DNA from: an uncultured Alistipes sp.
Lineage (GTDB): Bacteria > Bacteroidota > Bacteroidia > Bacteroidales > Rikenellaceae
DNA length: 64,000 nucleotides
Direction: 5' to 3'
Assembly (NCBI GenBank): GCA_900770635.1
Contig: CAAGLB010000154.1
Location: 1 to 64,000, forward strand
The notes beneath the pieces are model-generated. The model was not told the DNA's origin, did no database searches, and saw only the letters and a list, made by a program, of their open reading frames with translations. This document shows, in pieces, positions 10,401 to 19,932 of the stretch; the stretch's first letter is position 1; each line of letters begins with the position of its first letter. The position numbers were made by a program, and so were the translations under genes.

Positions 10401-11289
10401 AATAGAGCATGCGGCGGGGATCGTCGAGGTCTTTGGCTGTGCCAAGACATATCAGGCGGTCGTGAGCCTCGGCATGTTCCTCGTCGACAAAGTGTACATC
10501 GTTGGTACATACCAACTTAACTCCATGCTTATGCGAGTAGTCGATAAGGAAATTGTTAACCTCGGTTTGCTCAACCCATGTGTCATGGTTGGCACGCTCA
10601 ACGGTGGCCTTATGTAGCTGGAGCTCAAGATAGTAGTCATCGCCAAATATCGAACGATGCCACTCGATAGCTGCTGCCGCCTCGTCGTGAAGTCCCTTGC
10701 GGATAAGGCGTGGAATCTCGCCGCCAAGACATGCCGAGCAGCAAATCAAGCCTTCGTGATACTTTTCCAACTCAACACGGTCAGTGCGGGGACGCACATA
10801 AAAGCCCTCGGTGTAGGCCTTAGATACAATCTTGATAAGGTTCTTGTATCCTGTCATGTTCTTGGCCAGTAGGATAAGGTGGTAGCCACCATGATCCTCC
10901 TTGCCCTCCTTGTTGTGGAGTCGGCGGTGGGCAACATATACCTCGCAGCCGATGATGCCCTTGAAGTCCTGCTTAGGTGTTTTATCCAAGTCGGCACGTG
11001 CCTTTGCCAATGCTGCTGAGCTGTCGTCGCCCATCTCGGCTTCTGATGCAGTGCCATTTTCCAGACGCTCGATGAGTCCTTGTAGCGACTTTATCTTGTC
11101 TTTGCGAGCGCCATTCTTTTTCTTGACATAGTTGAAAAACTCCTTGACACCGAACATGTTACCATGATCGGTGAGGGCAATACCAGGCATACCATCGTCG
11201 ATGGCCTTGTCCACAAGCTTCGAGATGCTTGCTTGGCCGTCGAGCAGTGAGTATTGGCTGTGTACGTGTAGGTGTACAAATTGTCGCAT
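7453..11289 (-). CDS. dnaE: DNA polymerase III alpha subunit DnaE
   Basis: 1278-aa replicative polymerase. The N-terminal PHP domain begins with HLHVHSQYSLLDG. The palm carries the catalytic aspartates in PDIDIDFDDDGRG near residue 505, preceded by GPGRGSAAGS. The helix-hairpin-helix and OB-fold tRNA-anticodon-like regions follow toward the C-terminus. Length and organisation fit the DnaE1 class. The start at MRQFVHLHVH leaves no room for a longer N-terminus. A TATATTTG element sits on the minus strand at 11324-11331. trx follows directly. Confidence 0.97.
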   Translation of the reverse strand: MRQFVHLHVHSQYSLLDGQASISKLVDKAIDDGMPGIALTDHGNMFGVKEFFNYVKKKNGARKDKIKSLQGLIERLENGTASEAEMGDDSSAALAKARADLDKTPKQDFKGIIGCEVYVAHRRLHNKEGKEDHGGYHLILLAKNMTGYKNLIKIVSKAYTEGFYVRPRTDRVELEKYHEGLICCSACLGGEIPRLIRKGLHDEAAAAIEWHRSIFGDDYYLELQLHKATVERANHDTWVEQTEVNNFLIDYSHKHGVKLVCTNDVHFVDEEHAEAHDRLICLGTAKDLDDPRRMLYSKQEWMKTTAEMNAIFDFVPEALDNTVEICNKIESYSIDHAPIMPTFAIPEEFGTEELYRQKYSEKDIFDEFTQDENGNVVMSEEDAKKKIEKLGGYDKLYRIKLEADYLAKLAMDGAHKRYGEVLDDETQTRLKFELHIMKTMGFPGYFLIVQDFIRAAREELDVSVGPGRGSAAGSAVAYCLGITQIDPIKYDLLFERFLNPDRISLPDIDIDFDDDGRGRVLNWVTQKYGKEKVAHIITYGTMATKMALKDVARVEKLPLAQANQLCKWVPDRITDPNDKDKQLKINLKNAIMAVPELKAAEESTDPIMHDTIKYAKMLEGNVRGTGVHACGTIICRDDITDWVPVSTAVDKETGENMLVTQYEGSVIEDTGLIKMDFLGLKTLSIIKDAVENVRLTHGVVIDPDNIPIDDKKTYELYCKGGTIGTFQFESPGMQKYLRELQPSTFEDLIAMNALYRPGPMDYIPDFIDRKHGRKPIEYDIPIMERYLKDTYGITVYQEQVMLLSRLLGNFTRGESDTLRKAMGKKIKSKLDELKPKFIAGGKSNGHDEKVLEKIWADWEKFASYAFNKSHATCYSWVAYQTAYIKAHYPSEYMATVLSRNLNDIKQVTAYMTECKNMGIAVLGPDINESMLKFSTNKKGDIRFGLAAIKGVGEAASESIIKERMEHGPYKDIFDFMERVNFSVVNRKCLESIAFAGGFDSLIDFNRSRFFADDASGTQYIESLIRYGQRIQQEKHNSQQSLFAMDMSSGGNIQQPRVPQAEDWNQLTILNKEKEMIGLYMSSHPLDRFGFILRRACQHDLQSLQDLTPLKDTDVALAGVVTSVTPLATKDGRPYARFVLEDYNSQHEFTLFSKDYESFATLIQVNNFLFIRGRVQIRPYRQPEELEYKIQSIQHLADIADNIANIRIEFDINEVCTSLTTMILEQAEKNKGKATLQFTIVDPKDDVKIKLSSKKYRVAPSTEFINFLENNDINYFINI

Positions 11290-11323
11290 GGCAGAGTCTT
11301 TGTGCTATGTTAATTTAAGTGTA

Positions 11324-11331
11324 CAAATATA
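11324..11331 (-). promoter_or_regulatory. -7 promoter element for dnaE
   Basis: The minus strand reads TATATTTG (TAnnTTTG), 34 bp upstream of the dnaE ATG. Confidence 0.55.
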
Positions 11332-11412
11332 GCGATAATTTTTTGTAAAAAATTAGTCTTTGAATTCGATTTTTAAGAAAAAAAGTATTAACTTTACACA
11401 AAACCTGATACT

Positions 11413-11637
11413 ATGACTACAACTACAACACCTTCAGAGAGTTTGGTACTCGTTCAGGCTTTCGACAACCCTATGCAGGCCGAGATCTCAAAGTCGATTT
11501 TGGATTGTGCTGGAATATTTTGTGTGCTTCATGGCGAGTATCTCTCGTCGATCTACTCCATTGGTGCCTTCCCCACACGCCTAATGGTTCGCCCCGAAGA
11601 TTTGGAAGAAGCACGTAAATTGCTTGGGGAGAGATAG
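11413..11637 (+). CDS. DUF2007 domain protein
   Basis: 74-aa protein with the DUF2007 pattern: an N-terminal beta strand (LVLVQAFDNPMQAEISKSIL), a central segment around GIFCVLHGEYLSS, and a C-terminal strand with RLMVRPEDLEEARKLL. Such proteins are small ferredoxin-fold units often annotated as putative signal-transducing proteins; their function is unknown. It lies alone on the plus strand between dnaE and aroE, convergent with aroE and only 15 bp from it. Confidence 0.82.
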   Translation: MTTTTTPSESLVLVQAFDNPMQAEISKSILDCAGIFCVLHGEYLSSIYSIGAFPTRLMVRPEDLEEARKLLGER

Positions 11638-11652
11638 CTTCGGGAAATTCTC

Positions 11653-12390
11653 CTACATATTGTGGCACTTGCGCCATATATGCCACGATGCTATTGCTTG
11701 TGTTTGCAACATGAGCATACCTCCCATTGTGTTTGCTCCTCGCTCAGCAGCAAGCCTAAGTAGTTTAGTCTCTGCGGGGTTATACACAAGGTCGAAAATA
11801 CGGTGCGATGGGCCGATAGCGCTGAAATCCAACGTCGGACAGTCGTCAACGTCGGGGTGCATGCCCACAGGCGTGGTGTTGATGATGAGCTTGAATGACG
11901 AAAGAATATCGGGCGAAATTTGTCCGTAAGTAATATCGCCACGTCCCGTCATGCGAGATACGACGAGATGGTCTACGCCCATTTTGCGCAATACGTGCTG
12001 CACAGCCTTCGACGCTCCGCCGCTGCCCAATACGAGCGCTTTGGTCTTTGGCTCTATGTCGAGCCAATGTAGCGATGCCTCGATGCCTGCTACATCTGTG
12101 TTGTGGCCAATGAGTCTGCCATCCTTGATTTCTACACAATTAACAGCGCCTACCTCACGTGATACTTCATCGAGCTCATCGAGATAGGGTATGATAGTTT
12201 CTTTGTAGGGGATGGTCACGTTGAAGCCATCGAGAGTCGTAGTTTCGAGAAGTCTCTTAATATCCTCTATAGAGTCCAACTCGAATAGCTGGTAGTCGGC
12301 ATCAATCTCCTCTGCACGAAATTTGGCATTGAAGAAGTTGGCTGAAAATGAGTGGCCAAGTTTGCGGCCTATAAGTCCAAAGTGTCGCAT
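11653..12390 (-). CDS. aroE: Shikimate dehydrogenase
   Basis: 245-aa NADPH-dependent enzyme reducing 3-dehydroshikimate to shikimate in aromatic amino-acid synthesis. Substrate-binding residues are in the N-terminal part (GHSFSANFF, NVTIPYK with the catalytic Lys). The nucleotide-binding loop GSGGASKAV and the NTTPVGMHP motif lie in the Rossmann half. Its start lies inside the 3' end of the DedA-family gene (22-bp overlap), which suggests translational coupling. It is slightly shorter than the E. coli enzyme but complete. Confidence 0.95.
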   Translation of the reverse strand: MRHFGLIGRKLGHSFSANFFNAKFRAEEIDADYQLFELDSIEDIKRLLETTTLDGFNVTIPYKETIIPYLDELDEVSREVGAVNCVEIKDGRLIGHNTDVAGIEASLHWLDIEPKTKALVLGSGGASKAVQHVLRKMGVDHLVVSRMTGRGDITYGQISPDILSSFKLIINTTPVGMHPDVDDCPTLDFSAIGPSHRIFDLVYNPAETKLLRLAAERGANTMGGMLMLQTQAIASWHIWRKCHNM

Positions 12391-13094
12391 TGCTCAATAA
12401 TCTCGATATTATTGTTGATTGTATTATCCTCTACAGGTGCAACAATCTCAGTGGTGGTGCTCTCTACCTGATCTGAGCTCTCCTCGCCATTGCCAAATAG
12501 CCATACAGCCAACGCCGTGAAGCCAATAAGCATTAGCGTAAAGAGTGATGCCAATAGGTTGAAATACTTATCGATAAAGCTCTTGATTGGTGCTCCGTAC
12601 TTCCAAATAAGACCACCGATAAGGAAGAAACGTAAACCTCGTGATACGGTTGATGCAATTACGAACATCAGGAAGTTGATGTCGAACATACCACCCGCAA
12701 TAGTGAATAGCTTGAATGGTAGTGGGGTGAAGCCTGCAGTAAATACAATCCAGAAGTTGTACTTATCGTAGAGATTACCCACATTATTGAAACTCTCTAC
12801 TGAGAATACGTGGTCATAGAAGAAACCTGCTATTGCTGTAGGCTCGCCATCTGGAGCAATCCACAAGAAGTGACCAATGGCATAGCCGAGCATTGCACCA
12901 ATGATTGAGCCTCCAAGGCACAATGATGCAAAGCGGAATGACTTTTTTGTTGCGCCCAAGCAGAGGGCGATTAGCAAAATATCGGGTGGAAGAGGAAACC
13001 AACTTGCCTCAAAGAGGGCGATAATAAATAGGGCAATCCAACCCCAACGGCTCTCGCTCCACGATAGCACCCAGTCGTATAGTCGTTTAATCAT
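12369..13094 (-). CDS. DedA/VTT-family membrane protein
   Basis: 241-aa inner-membrane protein of the DedA (VTT domain) family, members of which act as undecaprenyl-phosphate or phospholipid flippases. It has the family motif region FEASWFPLPPDILLIAL near the N-terminus and several hydrophobic helices with conserved Gly and Pro. The acidic C-terminal tail is soluble. The ATG at 13094 (MIKRLYDW) was chosen; the frame extends upstream to 13160 but would overlap mnmA coding sequence. It has its own promoter inside the 3' end of mnmA and overlaps aroE. Confidence 0.88.
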   Translation of the reverse strand: MIKRLYDWVLSWSESRWGWIALFIIALFEASWFPLPPDILLIALCLGATKKSFRFASLCLGGSIIGAMLGYAIGHFLWIAPDGEPTAIAGFFYDHVFSVESFNNVGNLYDKYNFWIVFTAGFTPLPFKLFTIAGGMFDINFLMFVIASTVSRGLRFFLIGGLIWKYGAPIKSFIDKYFNLLASLFTLMLIGFTALAVWLFGNGEESSDQVESTTTEIVAPVEDNTINNNIEIIEQCDTLDL

Positions 13095-13114
13095 AGTGTC
13101 GTATATTTGTGGCG

Positions 13115-13145
13115 CAAATGTACAATATTTACTCGAAACCACAAA
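13115..13145 (-). promoter_or_regulatory. Promoter for the DedA-aroE pair
   Basis: The minus strand shows TTTG (13145-13142), a 19-bp spacer, then TACATTTG (13122-13115): a full match to the Bacteroidota promoter. It lies within the last codons of mnmA. Confidence 0.7.
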
Positions 13146-14139
13146 TAATTCCACCACCAATGACCAGATTATTGCGATAAAAGACCAATGGTTGGCCTAA
13201 TGCTGGTGCCCATGCTGCATCGTCGCATGTTACACGATATCCATTGTCGATGCTCTCAACTCGGACATGGCGTTGTGGGTTGCGGCCAATGCCTCGAATC
13301 ATTATCGTGATGTCGGTAGCCGATAGCAACTCCTCGTGGTTGATGATGTGGCAATCTTTTACATAAAGCGTATGTTTATATAAAAGGCTGTTCTCTCCAA
13401 CAATCAGTGTGTTATCCTCTGCATTTAGGCCGATAACTCGCAAGCCTTCGGGTATGCCTGCGCCTCGTCGTTGGCCTATGGTGTAACGTGCTATGCCATT
13501 GTGTTGTCCTACGACTCGGCCGTCGATAGTGAGGATGTTGCCAGGTCTGAGTTCGAGGTTTTGTGTCAACAGAAACTCGGTGTAGTGGCATCCATTCAAG
13601 AAGCATATTCCCATGCTTTCGCTGCGGTCAGCGAAGTTTTGGCGAATGTCGCTTTTGAGAACTCCGCCCATCGGCGTGATGATGCGACGCAGGGTGGATT
13701 CGTCAACGCCCCATAGATAGTAGGACTGGTCTTTGGCGTTGTCGAGCGCACGAGCTATGTAGTGATGGTTGTTGCGCTCAACGATGTTTATGTAGTGGCC
13801 TGTGGCAATGTGATAGATGTTTAGAGAGTCGGCAACGTCACGCAGTATGCGCCACTTGATTAGGGTGTTGCATCGGGTGCAAGGTGCTGGAGTATAGCCA
13901 TTTGCATAGCTTGATATGAAGTAGTCGATAATCTCCCTGCGAAACAGCTCAACTGCGTCGTACCTATGCCACTCTACGCCCAACTCTTTTGCCTTTGCCT
14001 CGGCCTTGTCGAGCATGGCGTAGTCGTTGGTGGTATTTATAGTGAGTGCTACAACTCGATAGCCCTCATCACGAAGATGCTGGGCTGCGGTGCAACTATC
14101 TATGCCGCCACTAAATCCTAAAACTACACTTTTGCTCAT
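13129..14139 (-). CDS. mnmA: tRNA 2-thiouridylase MnmA
   Basis: 336-aa enzyme that adenylates and thiolates the wobble uridine (s2U34) of Glu, Gln and Lys tRNAs. The PP-loop GFSGGIDS is at residues 8-15. The two catalytic cysteines are visible in PCTRCN and GICFLNG. The C-terminal beta-barrel region closes with the PRxxRV-type sequence NPQRHVRV. It sits 17 bp downstream of the DUF3276 gene. Two functionally linked wobble-uridine modifiers, mnmE and mnmA, are in this window but in separate transcription units. Confidence 0.93.
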   Translation of the reverse strand: MSKSVVLGFSGGIDSCTAAQHLRDEGYRVVALTINTTNDYAMLDKAEAKAKELGVEWHRYDAVELFRREIIDYFISSYANGYTPAPCTRCNTLIKWRILRDVADSLNIYHIATGHYINIVERNNHHYIARALDNAKDQSYYLWGVDESTLRRIITPMGGVLKSDIRQNFADRSESMGICFLNGCHYTEFLLTQNLELRPGNILTIDGRVVGQHNGIARYTIGQRRGAGIPEGLRVIGLNAEDNTLIVGENSLLYKHTLYVKDCHIINHEELLSATDITIMIRGIGRNPQRHVRVESIDNGYRVTCDDAAWAPALGQPLVFYRNNLVIGGGIICGFE

Positions 14140-14156
14140 GCCCTGTTGGCAATATA

Positions 14157-14456
14157 TTACTCTTTATGCTCGAAATAATCGGGCTTGTGCTCCTTGATAT
14201 AGTCGACAATCTCGTTAAGGCCCTCGCTGAATTTTGCAAAATCCTCCTTGTAGAGGTGCATCTTATTGCGTGAGAAGCTGGTGCTGCCATCGCTATTCTG
14301 AAACTTGCGTGACTCGGTGATTGTGATAAAGTAGTCGTCACCTCGCGTAGCTTTTACGTCGAAAAAGTAGGTGCGCCTGCCAGCACGAACAACCTTTGAG
14401 TAGATCTGCTCCTCGCTATCTTCGTGGTCGTAACGGCGATGATTGTCGAATGCCAT
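14157..14456 (-). CDS. DUF3276 (PUR-alpha-like) nucleic-acid-binding protein
   Basis: 99-aa basic/acidic protein with the DUF3276 pattern: SKVVRAGRRTYFFDVKATRGDDYFITITESRK, shown here only to mark the core at about residues 20-50, and a C-terminal amphipathic helix. Family members fold like PUR repeats and bind single-stranded DNA or RNA; they are nearly confined to Bacteroidota and spirochaetes. It lies just upstream of mnmA. The exact cellular role is unknown. Confidence 0.87.
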   Translation of the reverse strand: MAFDNHRRYDHEDSEEQIYSKVVRAGRRTYFFDVKATRGDDYFITITESRKFQNSDGSTSFSRNKMHLYKEDFAKFSEGLNEIVDYIKEHKPDYFEHKE

Positions 14457-14539
14457 AATGGTTAAAAGTTTGGGTTAGTAGTTTTGTTAAACGAAGATAA
14501 CTATTATTTCCCAAACGGCCAAATATTTCGACTAAAATT

Positions 14540-16087
14540 CTACTGTGGCATCAGCGTGGTGTGCATAAGCTCTTTGTCATTGGCAATAGTGAAGGCTTGC
14601 TGCAAGGTGTGGTCAAGATCGATACCATATATATAATAATAAGCAAAACTTCCGTATAGCTCTGACGCCACAAAGGCTTTAAGCATAGAGCCGATAAACG
14701 CCCTGTCGGTGTCGGTTAGCTCAGCCTGCTCGATATAGTCGTTAAAAATGTTGAGAAGCTTGCTATCTGGGGTGTAGTCGCAGCTAAACTCCTCGATAGT
14801 AGGGTATTGACTCTTTATTATATCTATATCTTCAGTATCAAAATAGTCGATTATCGCATGTTCAAATGCCGCCGATGTGTACGCCTTGATAACCTCTGGC
14901 GAAAGGTTAATACGTTTGTTGCCAATGTAGATGTCGGGGGTTATGCCGCCACCGCCATATACCTTGCGATGATTTTTTAGGGTGTAGAACAAGAGTTTGC
15001 TGTCGTGGGGTATCGAGTCGGGATGCATATATCGCAAGGTGTCGCTGCGATATTTATCGCCCTCGCCCATCTCGTATGGTCGCTGGATGATGCGTCCCGA
15101 GGGAGTCTTGTAACGAGCGATTGTTATGCTCATGCCCGATCCGTCTTTGAGGTCTATGACACGCTGAACAAGGCCTTTGCCATAGCTGGTGCGTCCCACG
15201 ATAACTCCTCGGTCGTGGTCCTGTATAGCTCCAGAAAATAGCTCGCTTGCCGAGGCTGAGTTTTCGTTTATCACAACAACCAGGGGGATGCTAAGATTTA
15301 TTCGCTCCTGCTTTTTGTAATATACCTCGTTGCGTGTTTTGCCCTCGGTGCTTGCTATGATATCGCCTTTGTTGAGAAACATCGACGAGAGGTCGATGGC
15401 CGCAGTTAGTGCGCCACCGCCATTATCTCGAAGGTCGATAATAAGGCTCTTGATGTCGCCGAGGGCTTTGTATGCCTCGTAGACTTCGTTGGCCAGTGGC
15501 TTTGAAAATGATGATATAGCTATGTATCCAACATCGCCTATGCGATACGACGCACTTACAGCATTGCTGTCGATGTAATCTCTTTTTAGTTTGATGGTCA
15601 GAGTGTTATGTGTGCCTCTGCGTACCACTTTTAGCAATAGACTGCTGTTGGCTTCGCCTCTTAGTAGCGTAGATGCACTGTCGGCTTCGATGCCTATTAT
15701 GCTGCGGTTGTCGACATCTGTGATGCGGTCGAAAGGCATAATGCCTGCTCGGCTTGCAGGGGAGTTGGGCATTGTGCTTTTGACAACAAGCGTGTCGTTG
15801 TGCATGATATAGCTGATGCCCACACCTGCAAACTTGCCACTAAGACGACTCTTTCGCTTCGCCATATCCTCTTTGCTGTGATACACCGAGTGTGGATCGA
15901 GCTGCTTGAGTGTTGCTCTTATAGCCTCGTCAACCAATGGTTCGAGCACAATATCGTCGACATAGAGGTTGCGTATCTGCTGATATGCCAAGTTGAGCTT
16001 TTGTATCTGCTGCTGCTCGCTAAGCTGCGCCGATGCGCTCAGAGCGAAGGTGGCGATAGATAGTAGTGTGACTAATAGCTGTTTCAT
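14540..16087 (-). CDS. S41 family C-terminal processing peptidase
   Basis: 515-aa periplasmic tail-specific protease (CtpA/Prc type). A signal peptide occupies residues 1-20 (ends SASAQ). A PDZ domain follows at about 80-160, then the S41 catalytic core with Ser in NENSASASELF and the partner Lys in GRTSYGKGLVQ. A long C-terminal extension of mixed helices is typical of Bacteroidota S41 enzymes. It is monocistronic by appearance (83 bp to the next gene, 82 bp to the previous one). Confidence 0.93.
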   Translation of the reverse strand: MKQLLVTLLSIATFALSASAQLSEQQQIQKLNLAYQQIRNLYVDDIVLEPLVDEAIRATLKQLDPHSVYHSKEDMAKRKSRLSGKFAGVGISYIMHNDTLVVKSTMPNSPASRAGIMPFDRITDVDNRSIIGIEADSASTLLRGEANSSLLLKVVRRGTHNTLTIKLKRDYIDSNAVSASYRIGDVGYIAISSFSKPLANEVYEAYKALGDIKSLIIDLRDNGGGALTAAIDLSSMFLNKGDIIASTEGKTRNEVYYKKQERINLSIPLVVVINENSASASELFSGAIQDHDRGVIVGRTSYGKGLVQRVIDLKDGSGMSITIARYKTPSGRIIQRPYEMGEGDKYRSDTLRYMHPDSIPHDSKLLFYTLKNHRKVYGGGGITPDIYIGNKRINLSPEVIKAYTSAAFEHAIIDYFDTEDIDIIKSQYPTIEEFSCDYTPDSKLLNIFNDYIEQAELTDTDRAFIGSMLKAFVASELYGSFAYYYIYGIDLDHTLQQAFTIANDKELMHTTLMPQ

Positions 16088-16169
16088 GCTTCGAATAGTT
16101 GGTTGTATATATAACGAATAGCGGAGAAAATTCTGACATTAACTCCGCTATTTCATTATTGTCGTGCTA

Positions 16170-17510
16170 TTAAAGTGTTGCTACAAGCTCCTCAAAGCTT
16201 AGCTCACGCTGCTCGCCCGAGCGCATATCCTTGAGTGTTGCCACCTTACGCTCAAGCTCATCCGAGCCGATGATGACAACATAAGGGATGCCACGGCGAT
16301 TAGCATACTCCATCTGCTTCTTCATCTTGGCGCTCTCGGGATATATCTCGGCAGCAACGCCCTTGTTACGTAGCTCAAAGATTAGGCGCATAGATGCCAG
16401 CTGCTCGCTCTCGCCAAGGTTAACGAAGAAGACCTTAGTTGAGCATGCGAGTTCCTCGGGGAAGAGGTTTAGGCCGAGCATAACATCGTAGATGCGGTCA
16501 GCACCAAACGAGATGCCTACGCCCGACATGCCCGGCATGCCGAAGATGCCTGTGAGGTCGTCGTAGCGTCCACCGCCAGATATTGAGCCAATCTGGAAGT
16601 CGTTGGCCTTAACCTCGAAGATAGCACCAGTATAGTAGTTCAAGCCACGTGCCAACGAGAGGTCGAGCTCAGGAGTTAGGTTGATGCCGAGAGCCTCGAT
16701 ATGTGAGAATATTGTTCGCATCTCCTCGATGCCCTTTATGCCTGTTTCCGATGCGCTGATAACATTTGCTAACTTCTCTAACTTCTCGGCATTAGTGCCG
16801 CTTAGCTCAAGTATTGGTTGAAGCTTGGCAATAGCCTCGTCGTCGATGCCACGCTCACGAAGCTCAGCCTTAACGTTGTCCAAGCCAATCTTGTCGAGTT
16901 TGTCGATAGCTACGGTGATGTCAATCATCTTGTCTGCATGGCCAATCGACTCAGCAATGCCGAACAATATTTTGCGATTGTTCATCTTGAGCGTCACCGA
17001 GATGCCGAGCTTCGAGAATACTTGTGACACGATGTCAACCAACTCGACCTCCGAAAGTAGCGATGTTGAGCCGATAACGTCAACGTCGCACTGATAGAAC
17101 TCACGATAGCGTCCCTTCTGTGGGCGGTCGGCACGCCATACAGGCTGAATCTGATAGCGCTTAAAGGGGAACACTATCTCGTTCTGGTGCTGTACTACGT
17201 AGCGAGCAAAAGGCACGGTAAGGTCATAGCGCAAGCCCTTCTCCGAAATCTTTGAGGCCTGACGTAGCTCCTCCTCCGAGAGCTTTGCGCCATAGTCACC
17301 CGAGTTGAGAATCTTGAAAAGAAGCTTGTCGCCCTCGTCGCCATACTTGCCCAAAAGTGTGGATAGGTTCTCCATCGATGGGGTTTCGAGAGGTGCGTAT
17401 CCAAATAGGCGGAATACGCTTTTGATAGTATCAAATATATAGGTGCGACGCATCATCTCCTCTGGTGAGAAGTCGCGCGTGCCCTTAGGTATAGATGGTT
17501 TCTGTGCCAT
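16170..17510 (-). CDS. hisS: Histidyl-tRNA synthetase
   Basis: 446-aa class II aminoacyl-tRNA synthetase. Motif 2 region ([22 protein letters not shown], core at about residues 115-136), the histidine-specific stretches around RGLNYYTG and GGGRYDDL, and motif 3 near GISFGADRI are all present. The C-terminal anticodon-binding domain follows. It starts 1 bp after the end of ettA and so is co-transcribed with this ribosome-associated ATPase. Confidence 0.97.
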   Translation of the reverse strand: MAQKPSIPKGTRDFSPEEMMRRTYIFDTIKSVFRLFGYAPLETPSMENLSTLLGKYGDEGDKLLFKILNSGDYGAKLSEEELRQASKISEKGLRYDLTVPFARYVVQHQNEIVFPFKRYQIQPVWRADRPQKGRYREFYQCDVDVIGSTSLLSEVELVDIVSQVFSKLGISVTLKMNNRKILFGIAESIGHADKMIDITVAIDKLDKIGLDNVKAELRERGIDDEAIAKLQPILELSGTNAEKLEKLANVISASETGIKGIEEMRTIFSHIEALGINLTPELDLSLARGLNYYTGAIFEVKANDFQIGSISGGGRYDDLTGIFGMPGMSGVGISFGADRIYDVMLGLNLFPEELACSTKVFFVNLGESEQLASMRLIFELRNKGVAAEIYPESAKMKKQMEYANRRGIPYVVIIGSDELERKVATLKDMRSGEQRELSFEELVATL

Positions 17511-17511
17511 A

Positions 17512-19191
17512 TTACTGCTCTGCTAATAACTTCTTGTACTTAACTCGCTTAGGTGTGGTATCCTCGCCCTGAGCCTTCTTCCATGCCTCGTACTCTGAGT
17601 ATGAACCCTCGTAGTAGACAACCTTAGAGTCGCCCTCGAACGAGAGGATGTGTGTTGCGATACGATCCAAGAACCAACGGTCGTGCGAGATGACTACTGC
17701 GCAACCAGCGAAGTTCTCGAGGCCCTCCTCCAATGCTCGCAAGGTGTTGACGTCGATATCGTTGGTAGGCTCATCAAGAAGCAATACGTTGCCCTGCTCC
17801 TTGAGTGCAAGGGCAAGATGCAGACGGTTGCGCTCACCACCTGACAATACGCCGCACTTCTTCTCCTGGTCAGCACCGTTGAAGTTGAAGCGACCTACGT
17901 AGGCACGTGCATTAACCTGGCGGTTGCCAAGCTGGATGAGGTCGGAGTTCTGCGAGATAACCTCATATACAGTCTTCTCAGGATCGATAGACTTATGCTG
18001 CTGGTCGACGTATGCAAGTTTTACGGTAGGGCCAACACGGAAGCTACCCGATGTAGGCTCCTCAAGGCCCATGATCATGCGGAATAGGGTAGTCTTACCA
18101 GTACCGTTAGCACCGATAACACCTACGATACCTGCTGGTGGTAGCGAGAAGTCGAGATTCTCGTAGAGCACTCTATCGCCAAAGGCCTTAGAAACACCCT
18201 GAGCCTCGATAACTACATCACCCAAGCGTGGACCGTTAGGGATATAGATTTCGAGCTTCTCCTCACGCTCCTTGGTGTCGGCGTTCATAAGCTTGTCGTA
18301 GGCAGAAAGACGAGCCTTTGACTTAGCGTGACGACCTGATGGCGACATGCGTACCCACTCCAACTCTCTCTCAAGAGTCTTACGGCGCTTGCTCTCCTGC
18401 TTCTCCTCCATAGCCATACGCTGAGTCTTCTGCTCCAACCAGCCAGAGTAGTTACCCTTCCATGGAATACCCTCGCCACGGTCGAGCTCAAGAATCCAAC
18501 CTGCAACATTATCAAGGAAGTAACGGTCGTGCGTTACGGCAATTACTGTACCCTTATACTGCTGTAGGTGCTGCTCCAACCAGTCGATACTCTCAGCGTC
18601 GAGGTGGTTGGTAGGCTCATCAAGAAGCAATACATCAGGCTGCTGCAACAACAAACGGCACAAGGCAACACGGCGACGCTCACCACCCGACAAAACGCTA
18701 ACATTCTGATCGGGATCTGGACAACGCAAGGCGTCCATAGCACGCTCCAATACGCTATCAAGCTCCCAGCCATTTACCTGGTCAATCTTCTCGTATAGCT
18801 CGCCCTGACGTTCAATGAGGCGTGCCATCTCGTCGTCAGACATTGGCTCGCAGAGCTTCATGTTGATATCCTCGTACTCCTTGAGAAGTGCTACAGTTGA
18901 TGCGGCGCCCTCCTCAACAATCTCCTTAACGGTCTTTGTTGGATCGAGCTGTGGCTCCTGCTCGAGATAGCCCACACTATAACCTGGAGAGAATACCACC
19001 TCGCCTTGGAAGCTCTTGTCGATACCTGCGATAATCTTCATAAGGGTAGACTTACCCGAGCCGTTAAGACCGATGATACCAATCTTAGCGCCATAGAAGA
19101 ACGAAAGGTAGATGTTGTTCAAAATTTTCTTGTTGTTGTTGAGCACCTTGCTCACACCAACCATCGAAAATATAATTTTCTCGTCTGCCAT
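17512..19191 (-). CDS. ettA: ABC-F protein EttA (energy-dependent translational throttle)
   Basis: 559-aa soluble ABC-F ATPase that binds the ribosomal E site and gates entry into elongation according to energy state. It has two nucleotide-binding domains: Walker [10 protein letters not shown] near residue 41 and GANGTGKTT near 358, each with [16 protein letters not shown] signatures and [16 protein letters not shown] Walker B motifs. The linker between them fits the EttA arm and P-site tRNA interaction motif. It is expressed with hisS from a consensus promoter about 40 bp upstream. Confidence 0.95.
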   Translation of the reverse strand: MADEKIIFSMVGVSKVLNNNKKILNNIYLSFFYGAKIGIIGLNGSGKSTLMKIIAGIDKSFQGEVVFSPGYSVGYLEQEPQLDPTKTVKEIVEEGAASTVALLKEYEDINMKLCEPMSDDEMARLIERQGELYEKIDQVNGWELDSVLERAMDALRCPDPDQNVSVLSGGERRRVALCRLLLQQPDVLLLDEPTNHLDAESIDWLEQHLQQYKGTVIAVTHDRYFLDNVAGWILELDRGEGIPWKGNYSGWLEQKTQRMAMEEKQESKRRKTLERELEWVRMSPSGRHAKSKARLSAYDKLMNADTKEREEKLEIYIPNGPRLGDVVIEAQGVSKAFGDRVLYENLDFSLPPAGIVGVIGANGTGKTTLFRMIMGLEEPTSGSFRVGPTVKLAYVDQQHKSIDPEKTVYEVISQNSDLIQLGNRQVNARAYVGRFNFNGADQEKKCGVLSGGERNRLHLALALKEQGNVLLLDEPTNDIDVNTLRALEEGLENFAGCAVVISHDRWFLDRIATHILSFEGDSKVVYYEGSYSEYEAWKKAQGEDTTPKRVKYKKLLAEQ

Positions 19192-19231
19192 TGTGATATA
19201 TGTTTAAATTATTCGTTTCGCTTTAATCATG

Positions 19232-19263
19232 CAAATATAGGCATTTTTCTGTTAACTCCCAAA
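19232..19263 (-). promoter_or_regulatory. Promoter for ettA-hisS
   Basis: The minus strand shows TTTG (19263-19260), 20-bp spacer, TATATTTG (19239-19232). Confidence 0.75.
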
Positions 19264-19321
19264 TTTTTAATTTGGCGCTTATTTTGCATGCGGTAGGGCG
19301 TACACTAAATATGCTGAAATT

Positions 19322-19903
19322 ATGAAAAATATTCTTAAAGGAACACTCACCGAGGAGAACTTATTGAAGGCGTTTGCTGGCGAGAGCCAAGCACGCAACC
19401 GTTACGACTACTTTGCCTCGCAAGCCAAGAAGGATGGTTACGAGCAGATTGCTGCAGTATTTGCCACAACAGCCGACCAAGAGAAGGAGCATGCTAAGCG
19501 CTTCTTTAAGTATTTTGAGGGTGGCATGGCAACAATCCATAATGCCTCGTACCCCTCAGGCATAATCGGCACAACTGAGCAGAACCTCATCGCTGCGGCT
19601 GAGGGCGAGCACGAGGAGTGGGAGGTGTTGTATGCACAGTTTGCTGAGGTGGCTCTTGCCGAGGGCTTTCAGAAAGTTGCCCTGACGTTTCGGCATGTAG
19701 CTGAAGTAGAGAAGGAGCACGAGCGACGTTATCTTAAGTTGCTCAGCCGCTTAACAGATGGCGACTTCTTCCGCCGTGAGGGCGAGATTGTATGGCAGTG
19801 TCGCAACTGCGGCTATATTGTCAAGGCGAAGATGGCGCCGAAGATTTGTCCATCGTGTGAGCATGAGCAACGCTTCTTCGAACCTATGGCCGACAACTAC
19901 TAA
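19322..19903 (+). CDS. rbr: Rubrerythrin
   Basis: 193-aa non-haem iron peroxidase that detoxifies hydrogen peroxide in anaerobes. The N-terminal four-helix diiron domain carries the EKEHAKRF and EVEKEHERRY iron-ligand motifs and GESQARNRY. The C-terminal rubredoxin-like domain has CRNCGY and CPSCEH (two CxxC pairs). Its presence fits an anaerobic lifestyle. It is a single gene convergent with uvrC across a shared terminator. Confidence 0.97.
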   Translation: MKNILKGTLTEENLLKAFAGESQARNRYDYFASQAKKDGYEQIAAVFATTADQEKEHAKRFFKYFEGGMATIHNASYPSGIIGTTEQNLIAAAEGEHEEWEVLYAQFAEVALAEGFQKVALTFRHVAEVEKEHERRYLKLLSRLTDGDFFRREGEIVWQCRNCGYIVKAKMAPKICPSCEHEQRFFEPMADNY

Positions 19904-19932
19904 AAATAAGGAGGGTGCGCCCTCCTTATTTT
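19903..19932. terminator. Bidirectional terminator between rbr and uvrC
   Basis: Perfect 13-bp inverted repeat (AAAATAAGGAGGG / CCCTCCTTATTTT) with a TGCG loop. The uvrC stop codon (19926-19928) lies inside its right arm. Confidence 0.88.
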
